This document shows positions 45,564 to 54,660 of a stretch of DNA of 64,000 nt, one piece after another (position 1 is the stretch's first letter; each line of letters opens with the position of its first letter). The notes under the pieces are model-generated. The model saw only the letters and a list, made by a program, of their open reading frames with translations. It had not been told where the DNA came from and did not search any database. The stretch is from Hahella sp. CCB-MM4 (lineage in GTDB: Bacteria > Pseudomonadota > Gammaproteobacteria > Pseudomonadales > Oleiphilaceae). The position numbers and the translations under genes were made by a program. Location: the NCBI RefSeq assembly GCF_002260525.1, contig NZ_MRYI01000001.1, positions 741,317 to 805,316 of the forward strand. Reading direction: 5' to 3'.

Positions 45564-47729
45564 CTAGCTGGTCTGGCCAACCCCCTCCAAAGTCTCCAGC
45601 TCAGGGAGTTTATCAATACGGGGCGCGGACATAATCTGCTTACGGGGTAAAAGCGTCCCCTGACCCGGAAGTTTGAATCCGGCGACGGATTTCCGCAGCC
45701 TGGTTGCCAGGTTTGCCAGTTCCGAGATGGATATCGCGGTTTCATTGGTGCCCTCAGAAGTGCGGCTGCTGATTCCCTGTATCACTTTCATACTGTCGGA
45801 AATACTAATCGCTGCCCGCGCCTGCTGAGCCGAAGCTCCAGAAATATACTTGATCAGATTCGCCAGATGTCCCGATACGGACTCGATTTCCTTCAATACA
45901 TTTCCCGCATCATTCGCCAGTTCAGTTCCCTGGCTAATACCAACAGTACTTTTCGCCATCGCCTTCACCAGTTCACTGATATCTGCCTGTATCGTCCGAA
46001 CCAGTATCTCAATCTGCTTGGTGGCACCGTTGGAGCGTTCTGCAAGTCGGTGAACCTCGTCTGCCACCACTTCAAACCCCCTGCCCGATTCTCCAGCCAT
46101 AGATGCCTGAATAGCAGCATTAATGGCCAGCACGTTGGTCTGGTCAGAGACACTGGCAATCAGCTTAACAATCTCACCAATTTCTTCGGATGAGTTACTC
46201 AGCCGATTGATCGTTTTTGATGTTTCCAGGATCTGTTCACTGATGGACTCCATGCTGTATACCGTATGGCGCACCCGTTCAGCCCCATGCGTTGCCAGTT
46301 CAGCAGAGTGCTGCGCTACGGCGGCCGACTCCTGTGCATTTCTCGATACCTGCTTAACTGAATCCGCCATTTCACTAGTTGCCTTGGATGCTGCAGTGAT
46401 CTGGTGTGCCTGAACCTTTGAGGCTTCAGCTAATTGCAGAGCCGTGCTACGGGTATCGCGAACGGCACCGGACACCTGCGCTGACGTCTGATTAATCGAC
46501 GCCACCAATTGTCGAATTTCCTCGATGGCTTCATTAAAAGCATCAGCTATCGCTCCGGTCACTTCTTCACCCACTGTAGCATTAACCGTCAAATCACCCT
46601 CACCAAGCCCCGCAATTTCATCCAGCAAGCTGAGAATGGCCGCCTGATCACGCTGATGTTTCTCCTCGGCCAACTGAGCTTCCCGGGCCTTGCTCAACAG
46701 AGTCAGTCGGGCAATCCTGCGTGCAACCAATCCCCTGATCAGTAATAACAGGAAAGCCACCACTGCTGCGGTGTACCCCCAGGTCTGTTGCGGCTCGCGC
46801 ATCTCCGCTACATTTTGATAGACGGAGGCAAGTCGCTCGGATGCCTGGTAGAGCTTGTTGGAAGCGTTAAAAATATCTGTTCGATAATAATGCACAATCA
46901 ACAATACGCCGGTACGTTCAAGAATGACCTGCGCATCATCACTGAGAGCCATATAGGAGCGGGACATGTTTTCCAACTGTGCTGAGATGAGGGAATCCAG
47001 CATCCCATTTTCCTGAATCACATCCCGGAGCTTCACCAGTGATCCCGCCGTTTCAGAGATAGACTGACGCAGCCTGACTTCCGCGATCACCGCACCCTTG
47101 CCCGTATTCAGTTTCAAGGCCATATCGCTGAGATTACGGGATAGCAGGTTGGCGCTGTCAGACAGATCCTCGACTGCCGCCAACACGGTATTTGGAGCAT
47201 TCGATTCCAGGAACCATTCATGCATCAACTGCGCCTGCCCCTGCAGTTCCGACTGGAAAGTCCCTCCCCGGTATTTCTCCGCAAGATTGTCATTCAGCGC
47301 CACCTGCTTCCTCTGCGATAACAGGAAAGCCACATCGCTGTATAGCTGCTCCCACAACCCGTTGAGCTCATCCATGGCTCTTGCCGCCTCGGTCGATAAT
47401 GAATCAGTTGGTGGCAGCCCTGTTCCATCGGTATCAGAGCTCCCCTCGCGGAGTATTTCAACATGAGATGCCAGTGCTGCTTGATCGGTAGCCAGTTGGT
47501 CATATGCCCCGATATCGGCCTTCGCGGCTTCAGCTGCATTCTTTGCTATCGACTGGGTTAAAACGCGAATGGCATCACTTCGGGCTGCATACTCCCGATC
47601 AAAGGCCGAATAATGTTCCACAACGGCAAATATCCCCACCATGGAAACCACCGAAAAAATGGTAGCCAGAGTCAGGACCATGGCCAGACGCCGCAGGTTA
47701 ACGATTTGGGGACGAAAGTTATCCACCAT
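45564..47729 (-). CDS. PilJ-like methyl-accepting chemotaxis protein
   Basis: A 721-residue receptor. Helix 1 about residues 16-37, a helical periplasmic domain of about 280 residues, helix 2 about 320-340 (YTAAVVAFLLLLIRGLV), a HAMP-like linker and a signalling domain whose tip reads QTNVLAINAAIQASMAGE. That tip (INAAIQASMAGESGRG) is the PilJ type used by the Pil-Chp pathway that controls type IV pilus twitching, unlike the two other receptors here, which have the flagellar-type [12 protein letters not shown]. Its long upstream region holds inverted GTTTACT/AGTAAAC and several CTAAAC elements, so it is probably in the same regulon as the DHA genes. Confidence 0.9.
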   Translation of the reverse strand: MVDNFRPQIVNLRRLAMVLTLATIFSVVSMVGIFAVVEHYSAFDREYAARSDAIRVLTQSIAKNAAEAAKADIGAYDQLATDQAALASHVEILREGSSDTDGTGLPPTDSLSTEAARAMDELNGLWEQLYSDVAFLLSQRKQVALNDNLAEKYRGGTFQSELQGQAQLMHEWFLESNAPNTVLAAVEDLSDSANLLSRNLSDMALKLNTGKGAVIAEVRLRQSISETAGSLVKLRDVIQENGMLDSLISAQLENMSRSYMALSDDAQVILERTGVLLIVHYYRTDIFNASNKLYQASERLASVYQNVAEMREPQQTWGYTAAVVAFLLLLIRGLVARRIARLTLLSKAREAQLAEEKHQRDQAAILSLLDEIAGLGEGDLTVNATVGEEVTGAIADAFNEAIEEIRQLVASINQTSAQVSGAVRDTRSTALQLAEASKVQAHQITAASKATSEMADSVKQVSRNAQESAAVAQHSAELATHGAERVRHTVYSMESISEQILETSKTINRLSNSSEEIGEIVKLIASVSDQTNVLAINAAIQASMAGESGRGFEVVADEVHRLAERSNGATKQIEILVRTIQADISELVKAMAKSTVGISQGTELANDAGNVLKEIESVSGHLANLIKYISGASAQQARAAISISDSMKVIQGISSRTSEGTNETAISISELANLATRLRKSVAGFKLPGQGTLLPRKQIMSAPRIDKLPELETLEGVGQTS

Positions 47730-48183
47730 GCTATTACCCTCTCATAGACCGGTTGTTTAGTCAGATCAGCCGTTACACTGGCCTTTCAGGAACTGCCATA
47801 GAGACCGACTCGACCATGCGTATTGTTAAGCAAACCATGTTTACTATTAACACAATAAGTAAACACCATAATGCTAAACTAAACAAGAAATCCGTTTTTA
47901 CTTAATTTTTCAGAAGGTTGTTAATAGGTAACTTTGGTGAGATAACAGACATATCCATCTGTTTTATTGCGACTTATTTCTTTGACGTATTCCAAATCAA
48001 TCGCTGTTCTAACCTGTTTAGTATTTTTTCATATACCAAACTCTCTTAATAAACTAAAAAAGCTGTGGACCCACCACTAGCAGCAGGCCACCATTAGGAA
48101 ATGGTTCGTCGATAAAGAGAGCTTCAGCGGTAAAGCCGGCTCTTGCGGACAGAAACAACAAATAGGTTTAAAAAAGGGAAGAG
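47730..48183 (-). promoter_or_regulatory. Upstream region of the PilJ-like gene with inverted GTTTACT elements
   Basis: 454 bp, no gene seen. gtttag at 47755 and 48016; ctaaac at 47874 and 47879; and a widely spaced inverted repeat gtttact 47839-47845 / agtaaac 47858-47864. The part next to 48184 is the 3' flank of dhaK. Confidence 0.6.
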
Positions 48184-49158
48184 CTACCAGGACAGGGAAG
48201 CTGTGGATACAGCCGCATCCCAATACTGCAGAAGTTCGTCATCCAGCGTTGCCACGGTGATTGAGCAGCCGGCGGAGTCGATTGAGGTCACATAATTTCC
48301 GACCAACGACCTGGCAACTTCAAATCCATGGGCTTCACACAGTTTTCTGGCCGTATGATAAGCAATGTACAACTCAGACTCCGGGGTTCCCCCGAGGCCA
48401 TTGACGAAAAGCAGTATTCTCGAGTTCCCATTCCCAATAAATTTGGAGAACACCAGTTTCATCATACCGGCAATCAGATGATCCGCATTGGCTAACGGTT
48501 CTTTGGAATGACCATGTTCCCCATGAATTCCCACACCAAACTCGATTTCGTCCTCTTTCAGCACAAATGTCGGTTTACCTGCCAATGGCACCGTGCAAGA
48601 ACTCAACATAATTCCAAGACTGGATATCCCCCGGACGAGTCGATCCCCCAAAGCCTTCAGCGCTTCAAGGTGCATCCCCGCCTCAGCGGCGGCTCCAAGG
48701 ATTTTTTCTACCACCAGGACTCCTGCCAGTCCACGGGCATATTCCGGCTCCTCGCCTGCCGCATCATCATTAACAATGACAGTCGCAACGGGCGTCTCGA
48801 CAGATTCGGCGCCAATTTCAAAGTTCATGACGTCCCCCTGATAGTTCTTCACGATCAACAGGGAGCCCGCACCGGTTTCAGTGGCTTTAATCGCTTCTTC
48901 AATCTGTTGGGGAACCGGTGAAGTAAACACCTCTCCGGGGCAGGCGGCATCCAGCATTCCCGGACCAATAAAGCCTACATGCGCCGGTTCATGACCGGAT
49001 CCACCGCCGGATATCAACGCGACCTTGCCTTCAACCAGGGAAGCGCGCCGGAGATACAAAGGGGAGGTATTAAGAGTGACCAGATGTTCGTGTGCAGCAG
49101 CAAAACCCTCAAGACTCTGGGGAACATAGTCTTGTGGTCTGTTCATGAGTTTTTTCAT
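48184..49158 (-). CDS. dhaK: PTS-dependent dihydroxyacetone kinase, substrate-binding subunit
   Basis: A 324-residue DhaK. It binds dihydroxyacetone covalently through the His in FGVGIHGEHG; the pocket motif is SGGGSGHEPAHVGFIGPG. It has no nucleotide domain, so it needs DhaL and DhaM, encoded 1 kb upstream on the same strand: the phosphate goes PEP, EI, HPr, DhaM, DhaL-ADP, DHA. ATG at 49158 is chosen for the AAGGAG seven bases upstream; the longer frame to 49188 has none. The HTH regulator gene lies 102 bp upstream. This is a second, differently energised route to DHAP beside the ATP-type dhaKL at 31.4 kb. Confidence 0.94.
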   Translation of the reverse strand: MKKLMNRPQDYVPQSLEGFAAAHEHLVTLNTSPLYLRRASLVEGKVALISGGGSGHEPAHVGFIGPGMLDAACPGEVFTSPVPQQIEEAIKATETGAGSLLIVKNYQGDVMNFEIGAESVETPVATVIVNDDAAGEEPEYARGLAGVLVVEKILGAAAEAGMHLEALKALGDRLVRGISSLGIMLSSCTVPLAGKPTFVLKEDEIEFGVGIHGEHGHSKEPLANADHLIAGMMKLVFSKFIGNGNSRILLFVNGLGGTPESELYIAYHTARKLCEAHGFEVARSLVGNYVTSIDSAGCSITVATLDDELLQYWDAAVSTASLSW

Positions 49159-49260
49159 CTTCGACTCCTTAGGCATCGTAACTGACAACGAACCTGTTAA
49201 CTCTGAAGACGGATGAAATTGAGATTGGCGTCTTTGTTACTGAGCTTGGCCCCACATTCC

Positions 49261-49668
49261 CTATTTTTCAAGCGTTTCAATCAGCTTTGACATTCCATCT
49301 GCATATTGCTGTAAGAGTTTTTCAGCCAGCTTGTTAGCCGCTTCATCTTTGAAATGCGGCATGTTCACGGAGATCTTCCGCATCCTGTGCTCTCCATCTG
49401 CCGCGATAACACGCTTGGGGTGAGCCTTGTGATACAGGTCCAGAAACTGTTCTTTCTGGTTGGGGGAAAATACGCAGATATCAAAGATGATTTCCAGATG
49501 CTTCACTGGAATGGGTGTGCTGTATCCCGGATTGGTAATCTGCGAGATAAAACTGCGATTCTTGTTCAGCGCTTCTGCCAGCCGCTGTCGTGTCCCTGAA
49601 GGTCGCTCATTGATCACGTCATTCAGGATCGATTTATATTCGGCGACGTAGTTTGTTTGATCTTTCAC
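49261..49668 (-). CDS. Small HTH (XRE-like) regulator inside the dha operon
   Basis: A 135-residue protein with a Cro/C1-type HTH (about residues 22-48: GTRQRLAEALNKNRSFISQI) followed by PVKHLEIIFDICVFSPNQKEQFLDLYHKAHP and a short helical C-terminal tail. It is not the usual DhaR/DhaS activator. GTG start at 49668 with a weak Shine-Dalgarno. Lying between dhaM and dhaK on the same strand and preceded by five 21-bp iterons, it is the only specific DNA-binding protein in the 31-51 kb locus and thus the best candidate for its regulator. Confidence 0.82.
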   Translation of the reverse strand: MKDQTNYVAEYKSILNDVINERPSGTRQRLAEALNKNRSFISQITNPGYSTPIPVKHLEIIFDICVFSPNQKEQFLDLYHKAHPKRVIAADGEHRMRKISVNMPHFKDEAANKLAEKLLQQYADGMSKLIETLEK

Positions 49669-49752
49669 GCGAGTTATTGTCTCTTCAATTGCTGCATATC
49701 ATATCCGGCACTTTTCTGCTGCTTCATGCCGGACGTTCACGCCATTTTTGTT

Positions 49753-49847
49753 CCAGCCACCGGCGCTTTTGTGTCAGCCACAGGCATTCTTTTTCCAATC
49801 ATGGACATATCTTTCCAATTACGGACAAATTTTTCCCCATCATTGGC
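49753..49847. repeat. Five degenerate ~21-bp iterons upstream of the HTH regulator
   Basis: Cores on the plus strand: ccagccaccggc 49753, tcagccacaggc 49774, ccaatcatggac 49795, ccaattacggac 49815, cccatcattggc 49836. Spacings are 21, 21, 20 and 21 bp, so every site faces the same side of the helix; one 20-bp step makes a coding origin unlikely. Each core is an imperfect dyad of the form CCA-N4-TGG. Likely binding sites for a regulator, perhaps the HTH protein encoded next door. Confidence 0.75.
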
Positions 49848-49860
49848 ATTGTCTCAAGAG

Positions 49861-50253
49861 TTATCCGGAGTGAGTCAACTCTTCTACCGCTTTCTTGAGA
49901 GCTTTCAATGATTCTCCACCTGAAGCCTTGGCGGAGGCAACTATAACGCCTTCCACGAGAGGAGCGTTCATGATCAGCACTTTTTTCTGCTTATCCTGCT
50001 CCAGATTATCAATCGCAATCTGACTGTTCATTTCCGTGCTGCCCAGGTCTACAAAAATAGCGACCCCCTTGTCAGACCAGGCCCGGTTAATCGCATTAAA
50101 GATTTCATCTGCATTGCTGCCGAGTCCACCTTCAATATTACCGCCGCACCAAGCAATAGGAACGGAGTCCCCGGCGATCTGAAAAGCCATGATCGCTGTA
50201 CCTTCGGCTACCAGAGCAGAATGGGATACGATGACGATGCCTATATTATTCAA
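49861..50253 (-). CDS. dhaM: Dihydroxyacetone kinase phosphotransfer subunit (EIIA-Man type)
   Basis: A 130-residue single-domain DhaM. The phospho-carrier His is His11 in IGIVIVSHSALVAEG; LGSNADEIFNAI and VDLGSTEMN follow as in EIIA-mannose. It has no HPr or EI domains, so it depends on general PTS proteins encoded elsewhere. Start is TTG at 50253, supported by GAGGAG upstream and by a TTGA overlap with the dhaL stop, which couples the two subunits. Confidence 0.92.
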   Translation of the reverse strand: MNNIGIVIVSHSALVAEGTAIMAFQIAGDSVPIAWCGGNIEGGLGSNADEIFNAINRAWSDKGVAIFVDLGSTEMNSQIAIDNLEQDKQKKVLIMNAPLVEGVIVASAKASGGESLKALKKAVEELTHSG

Positions 50254-50930
50254 TTTGTTATTCTCCTCATCATGTCACAAATAGCCACTACCGCCAAAGC
50301 ACAGGAACGTGCTCCGGGGTCCAGATGTCCCACACTCCTTGGACCAAGATACGATGCCCGGCCTCTTTTGGCCTGTAGCGGAACCGTATCGTCAGCACTT
50401 TGTTGGGCTGTTGCCGCAACGACAGATATATCCGGTGGAACCCCTGTCTGGCTTCCACTCACCAGCAAATCGATGACCGGTATCAACACGTCCAACAATG
50501 TTTTGTCACCCCGGTCCGATCGCCCCCGTTTTTTTACCGCTTCAACACCGGCAACCAGAGCAGGTATAAAATCTTCGCTTGTGGTTAAAGACTTACCCAG
50601 AGTCAGTATGAATGTGCCGTATAAAGCACCGGCAGCTCCACCAATCTGATTAACCACAATCATACCCAGCCGTTTCAGGTCAGCCGACAATAATCCGATG
50701 TTCTCTTCGTCATGATTTTCCCCCGAGATAAACAGCCGGGAGTGAAAGGGGTCATCACGCTCAATAGCGTCCAGAACCGCCTGACTGCCACGGGTCATAT
50801 TGAACCCATGGTCACCATCTCCTATCGCCTGATCCAGGCAGGTAAGTTCATCCTCATGGGCAATGAGGCATTCGCCGACTGTTCGACAAACATCGTTCAG
50901 AGAAATGTTCAACGAATCTCGAGTTACCAT
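50250..50930 (-). CDS. dhaL: PTS-dependent dihydroxyacetone kinase, ADP-binding subunit
   Basis: A 226-residue DhaL. The tightly bound Mg-ADP site is made by the Asp triad in CLDQAIGDGDHGFN, by GGAAGALYGT and by GDKTLLDVLIPV; LDPGARS near the end closes the pocket. ATG at 50930 is preferred over an upstream in-frame start at 50975 because AGAGG lies six to seven bases before it. It is first in the dhaL-dhaM-(HTH)-dhaK order; the intergenic region to the divergent chemoreceptor 3 carries a GTTTAGTAAA element at 51042. Confidence 0.93.
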   Translation of the reverse strand: MVTRDSLNISLNDVCRTVGECLIAHEDELTCLDQAIGDGDHGFNMTRGSQAVLDAIERDDPFHSRLFISGENHDEENIGLLSADLKRLGMIVVNQIGGAAGALYGTFILTLGKSLTTSEDFIPALVAGVEAVKKRGRSDRGDKTLLDVLIPVIDLLVSGSQTGVPPDISVVAATAQQSADDTVPLQAKRGRASYLGPRSVGHLDPGARSCALAVVAICDMMRRITN

Positions 50931-51218
50931 GATTTGCCTCTGGCTGAAGTGAGTACAGGAAACACCTGTGCACACGAGTGTTATTATAATTCATCAGCCA
51001 GAATTCATCCTTGGACAGGCCGTGCATTAATCTATCAGATGTTTAGTAAATTATAAATACTAAGCACAATTATTAACCCTTTCGGATGCCCCTACTACTT
51101 TCAATTCCACCTTCGCAATAGATCCCAACCCAATTCGCGCATTTTCATGTCCTGTGTCTACACTTAGTTGTGTTATCCCTTAATTGAAAGCACTTTCATT
51201 AACCGGAGACATGTATCC
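50931..51218. promoter_or_regulatory. Divergent region between dhaL and chemoreceptor 3
   Basis: 288 bp. gtttagtaaa at 51042 is about 110 bp from the dhaL start and about 175 bp from the receptor start, so it could serve either promoter. Nothing else recognised. Confidence 0.5.
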
Positions 51219-52862
51219 ATGAGCTGGTATAACAACCTTTCAATAAAAATAAAGCTAATTGGATTAGTGTGCATTTTACTCTCTTTGCTGTTTCTAAATT
51301 CAGGCTACGCCATCGTCACCATGACAGGGATTGGTAAAAATCTGACCCAGGTAGTGGAGGCCGACATACCACTTACCGAAAAGCTGACGGCAATTGCTCT
51401 CCATCAATTGGAGCAGGCAGTTGTATTCGAGAAGTCTCTGCACTTTTCAGACGCTTCCGATACACAAGCCAGCATGTCGCAATTCAGGCAAATCTCCAGC
51501 CAGATTAACAATGAGCTTCGCGAAGCCAGTGCACTGGTTGAGTCAGCCCTCAGCCATGCCAGCGGCCAAACGCTCAAAGAGTTCAAATTGGTTGAAGCCC
51601 GGCTGAGCGACATTGCCCAGGTTTACCAAAGCTATCTCCGACATGTTGAGGAAATCTACAGCGAGGGTTCCGGTTCACCCTCCTCATCACTATTGCTGTC
51701 TACTGAAGCTGAACAAAAAAATATGGACGAGCAGCTATCAGATCTGGTCCTTGAAATCAGTGGTTTCACAGAAGCAAGTGCCCTGGATGCCAGAGACCAG
51801 GAATCTCAGACTGTCAGAACCCTCTGGATCATTGGCATCATCAGCACCATTTTCGGTCTGACGCTGGGCTGGCTGATCTCCAGCACGATCGTGAGCGCTA
51901 TCCGCAAATCCATTGTGGTGGCCTCCGGCGACCTCAAGCAGGAAATACAGGTCACCAGTAAGGATGAAATCGGCGAGCTGCTTATGGCGATGAATGGCAT
52001 GCGTAAAAAGCTTCTGGATATGCTGTCTGCGATCAGTTCAACGACCGACGAACTATCATCCGCTTCTGAGGAGTTGTCGGTGATCACCGAGCAGACCGGT
52101 CGCATCATCCATCAACAACAACGGGAAACCGAACAAGTCGCCTCGGCAATGAATGAAATGACCGCAACCGTCCAGGATGTGGCCGGTAACATACATGCCA
52201 CCGCGGGGGCAGCCAGCGAAGCCAATCATCATTCCATCACCGGCCAGGAAGTTGTTGGGAAAGCGGTGGACCAGATTAACGAACTGGCGCAACAGATCGA
52301 ACGCTCAGCCAAAACCTTTGAACAGGTGGAAAATCACAGTACTGAGATCAATACCATCGTCGATGTGATCAACGGCATTGCTGAACAGACCAACCTATTG
52401 GCTCTCAACGCCGCGATCGAGGCCGCCAGGGCCGGCGAGCAGGGACGGGGCTTTGCGGTGGTCGCAGATGAGGTCAGAGCACTGGCAGCCAGGACACAGG
52501 AATCCACAGAACAAATTAACGAGATGATAGGTAAGCTCCAGGAAGGATCACGTGAAGCTGTTAAAGTCATGGAGCAAAGCAGGCACCAGGCAAAAACTGC
52601 AGTCGACTATGCCCAGAACTCAACCGGGCTGCTTGCGACCATTGTGGATTCAGTGTCTAAAATCACCGACATGAGCACCCAGATTGCCAGCGCCGCAGAA
52701 CAGCAGGCCCAGGTATTGGAGGGATTGAATCGCAATATCGACCAGATCAACGATATGGCCAATGAAACGTCCTCCAGTACAGCCCATACGACCACTGCAA
52801 GCCAGGATCTGGCAAGGATGGCAAGCAATCTGCAGGCATTGGTGAGTCAATTCTCTACCTGA
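51219..52862 (+). CDS. Methyl-accepting chemotaxis protein 3
   Basis: A 547-residue receptor: helix 1 about residues 10-32 ([20 protein letters not shown]), a periplasmic helical domain of about 150 residues, helix 2 about 193-213, HAMP with [13 protein letters not shown], and a signalling domain with the tip [19 protein letters not shown]. No CheR-binding pentapeptide. ATG at 51219 is chosen for GGAG ten bases upstream; an ATG eight bases earlier is out of frame and closes at once. Divergent from dhaL, which suggests that it reports on the same substrate. Confidence 0.93.
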   Translation: MSWYNNLSIKIKLIGLVCILLSLLFLNSGYAIVTMTGIGKNLTQVVEADIPLTEKLTAIALHQLEQAVVFEKSLHFSDASDTQASMSQFRQISSQINNELREASALVESALSHASGQTLKEFKLVEARLSDIAQVYQSYLRHVEEIYSEGSGSPSSSLLLSTEAEQKNMDEQLSDLVLEISGFTEASALDARDQESQTVRTLWIIGIISTIFGLTLGWLISSTIVSAIRKSIVVASGDLKQEIQVTSKDEIGELLMAMNGMRKKLLDMLSAISSTTDELSSASEELSVITEQTGRIIHQQQRETEQVASAMNEMTATVQDVAGNIHATAGAASEANHHSITGQEVVGKAVDQINELAQQIERSAKTFEQVENHSTEINTIVDVINGIAEQTNLLALNAAIEAARAGEQGRGFAVVADEVRALAARTQESTEQINEMIGKLQEGSREAVKVMEQSRHQAKTAVDYAQNSTGLLATIVDSVSKITDMSTQIASAAEQQAQVLEGLNRNIDQINDMANETSSSTAHTTTASQDLARMASNLQALVSQFST

Positions 52863-52883
52863 GAGATAACACCCTGGTCCCAT

Positions 52884-52901
52884 CAGGGCTTTTATGCCCT
52901 G
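52884..52901. terminator. Hairpin between convergent chemoreceptor 3 and LysE-type genes
   Basis: cagggc 52884-52889 with gccctg 52896-52901, loop ttttat; it overlaps the exporter stop codon. An alternative stem with the accctgg just upstream is possible. Confidence 0.5.
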
Positions 52902-53506
52902 GTGGCCAGCAATACGCCACTACAAGCCATAATGCCACTGGCAGTACGATTGACATTTTTCCGAGCCCGGCGGCTGGAAAGCATCTGTCCGGTCTTACCC
53001 GCCGCGTAGGCATATCCCATCATGACGCCACCAACAGCGACGGTGGCAATGACCATGATGCTCACCAGATCAATGAATGAGATCGCTGACAAATCCAGAA
53101 AGGCAGGGAAAAAACCGATGTAGAACAATATCGCTTTCGGATTACCCAGCGTGGTAATCAGTCCTGCCATAAAGTTAGAAAGGAAGGATGCTTCTTTAAC
53201 GCCTTGTACTTGATTATCCACTACCTCTGCGCGCCACAACGATATGGCAAGCCAGATAAGATAGGCCGCACCAGCGTATTTCAGCACAACAAAAAAACTA
53301 CCCATGGCTTCCGCCAGCGCCACCAATCCGCAGACAGAAAGCAAAATGAAAATATAGTCTCCGACCACAATACCCACTACCGTCATCGCGCCATGGTGAA
53401 AACCGGAGGACATCGCCCGTGCCGTCACCGCAAAAACGCCGGGACCAGGAATTAAGGCCAGAATGATCATGGAGCCGAACAAGGCAAGTGCAGTGGTAAT
53501 CGTCAT
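52892..53506 (-). CDS. LysE/RhtB family amino-acid exporter
   Basis: A 204-residue inner-membrane protein with the family's opening LALIPGPGVFAVTARAMSSG and about six helices (SFFVVLKYAGAAYLIWLAISLW; TTLGNPKAILFYIGFFPAFL is the typical NPKA segment). Members export amino acids or homoserine lactone-type compounds; the substrate cannot be assigned. GAGG lies six bases before ATG 53506. Convergent with chemoreceptor 3 and apparently monocistronic. Confidence 0.9.
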   Translation of the reverse strand: MTITTALALFGSMIILALIPGPGVFAVTARAMSSGFHHGAMTVVGIVVGDYIFILLSVCGLVALAEAMGSFFVVLKYAGAAYLIWLAISLWRAEVVDNQVQGVKEASFLSNFMAGLITTLGNPKAILFYIGFFPAFLDLSAISFIDLVSIMVIATVAVGGVMMGYAYAAGKTGQMLSSRRARKNVNRTASGIMACSGVLLATRA

Positions 53507-53571
53507 GCTGACCTCGGAGGAATCAGGGGCTGTGGACGGCTAGTATTTAGCCAAAATAATGACTCGTCAAC

Positions 53572-53991
53572 TTACTGCAAGTATTCCAATAGGGTAAAGC
53601 TGATTCTATGGAAACCTTCGCCCTCAGATTGATACTCCAAGATAACTTCTTCATTCTGTCTGGTAAACGTATTTGCTCCACTTGTTTTGAAGTGCTCAGA
53701 CCGCAAGTAATTCGCCAAAGTTCCTTCAACACTCTCCCGATTCATACCTGATGTAAAGGTTACTAAAGCCCTACTTGGCTTATTACCATCAGCAGCGCTG
53801 TATAAATAGAATTCATCAGAAATATCTTCAATGGGTATTTTTTTAACGAGGGACGGGGTAAGCAACAAATAGTCGATTGAATATTTTGAATAGCTTCTGT
53901 CCTCAGATAGGGAAGCCAACGCATAATATACGGCGAGCATAAGAGTTAACACTGCACCAGTGCAGAGCAGCCTTTTTATTACTGTCCCCAT
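53572..53991 (-). CDS. Unknown membrane-anchored protein
   Basis: A 139-residue protein with a basic N terminus and one hydrophobic segment (LLCTGAVLTLMLAVYYALASL, about residues 9-29), possibly an uncleaved anchor, then a mixed alpha/beta domain of about 105 residues with no recognised family. GAGG precedes ATG 53991. It lies on the same strand as the next unknown gene (54077-54436), 85 bp downstream of it. Confidence 0.6.
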   Translation of the reverse strand: MGTVIKRLLCTGAVLTLMLAVYYALASLSEDRSYSKYSIDYLLLTPSLVKKIPIEDISDEFYLYSAADGNKPSRALVTFTSGMNRESVEGTLANYLRSEHFKTSGANTFTRQNEEVILEYQSEGEGFHRISFTLLEYLQ

Positions 53992-54076
53992 GCTTATTTG
54001 ACCTCAAAAAATAGCAGACCTTTGTTCGCCGGTTTTATAGTATTTAGTTCAGGGGGTAGCGGTACAATTATTGTCG

Positions 54077-54436
54077 CTAGAGCGTCCGACACTCTGCCCC
54101 AGAGCTTTGATCCTTAACGAAAAAACGAATCCCCTTAGGATCAAAGATTCCTAGATTAAAAACGTAGGGAGCACCGGTCAGGCATAAACTTTCTCCCGAC
54201 TTTATAGACTCCGCGATGAGGTTCTCAATATTGACCGTATCAGAGGTCGGGACGATAACCTGCTGCACCAGCGACTGATCAGACGAGGCTTCCACTTCCA
54301 GGTGATAGCACTTTTCGCAGGCAAGATGCAGATACCGGGCTTTCACGATCCTGGTCTCGCCCTTGATACTCATTGATGTAATGGTCCCCAACACCAGAAA
54401 GGCCAGTGACCAGACAATAAATCCCTGCTTGTTCAT
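54077..54436 (-). CDS. Unknown small secreted or anchored protein with four cysteines
   Basis: A 119-residue protein with an N-terminal hydrophobic segment (FIVWSLAFLVLGTITSMSI) that could be a signal anchor, then a CEKCYHLEVEAS motif and two further Cys (SLCLTG, GAECRTL). The CxxC could bind metal or form a disulfide. No family recognised. The Shine-Dalgarno is weak. Confidence 0.55.
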   Translation of the reverse strand: MNKQGFIVWSLAFLVLGTITSMSIKGETRIVKARYLHLACEKCYHLEVEASSDQSLVQQVIVPTSDTVNIENLIAESIKSGESLCLTGAPYVFNLGIFDPKGIRFFVKDQSSGAECRTL

Positions 54437-54660
54437 TTGCTTACTGCATGTGCATGAAAGTCAGAATGGTAGGGAGCTAATGAAACGCTTTATGCGCTCC
54501 GTCTTCAATCGTGCATATGGGCTATATCCTGAGACGATTGTCTCAACTCAATCATTTCCCTTTTCAAATGGTCGCGAGGTCACAATTTTGTGCTCTCTAT
54601 CGGGTATATAGTGGGTTTTCCAACAATAACATTAATGAGTAAGCTAACCGGGAATACAAT

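Noticed and set aside
49653..49911. Two plus-strand open frames with a 7-residue periodic protein over the iterons
   Set aside because: The periodicity comes from the 21-bp repeats; the 20-bp step breaks the frame pattern and no start signal is present.
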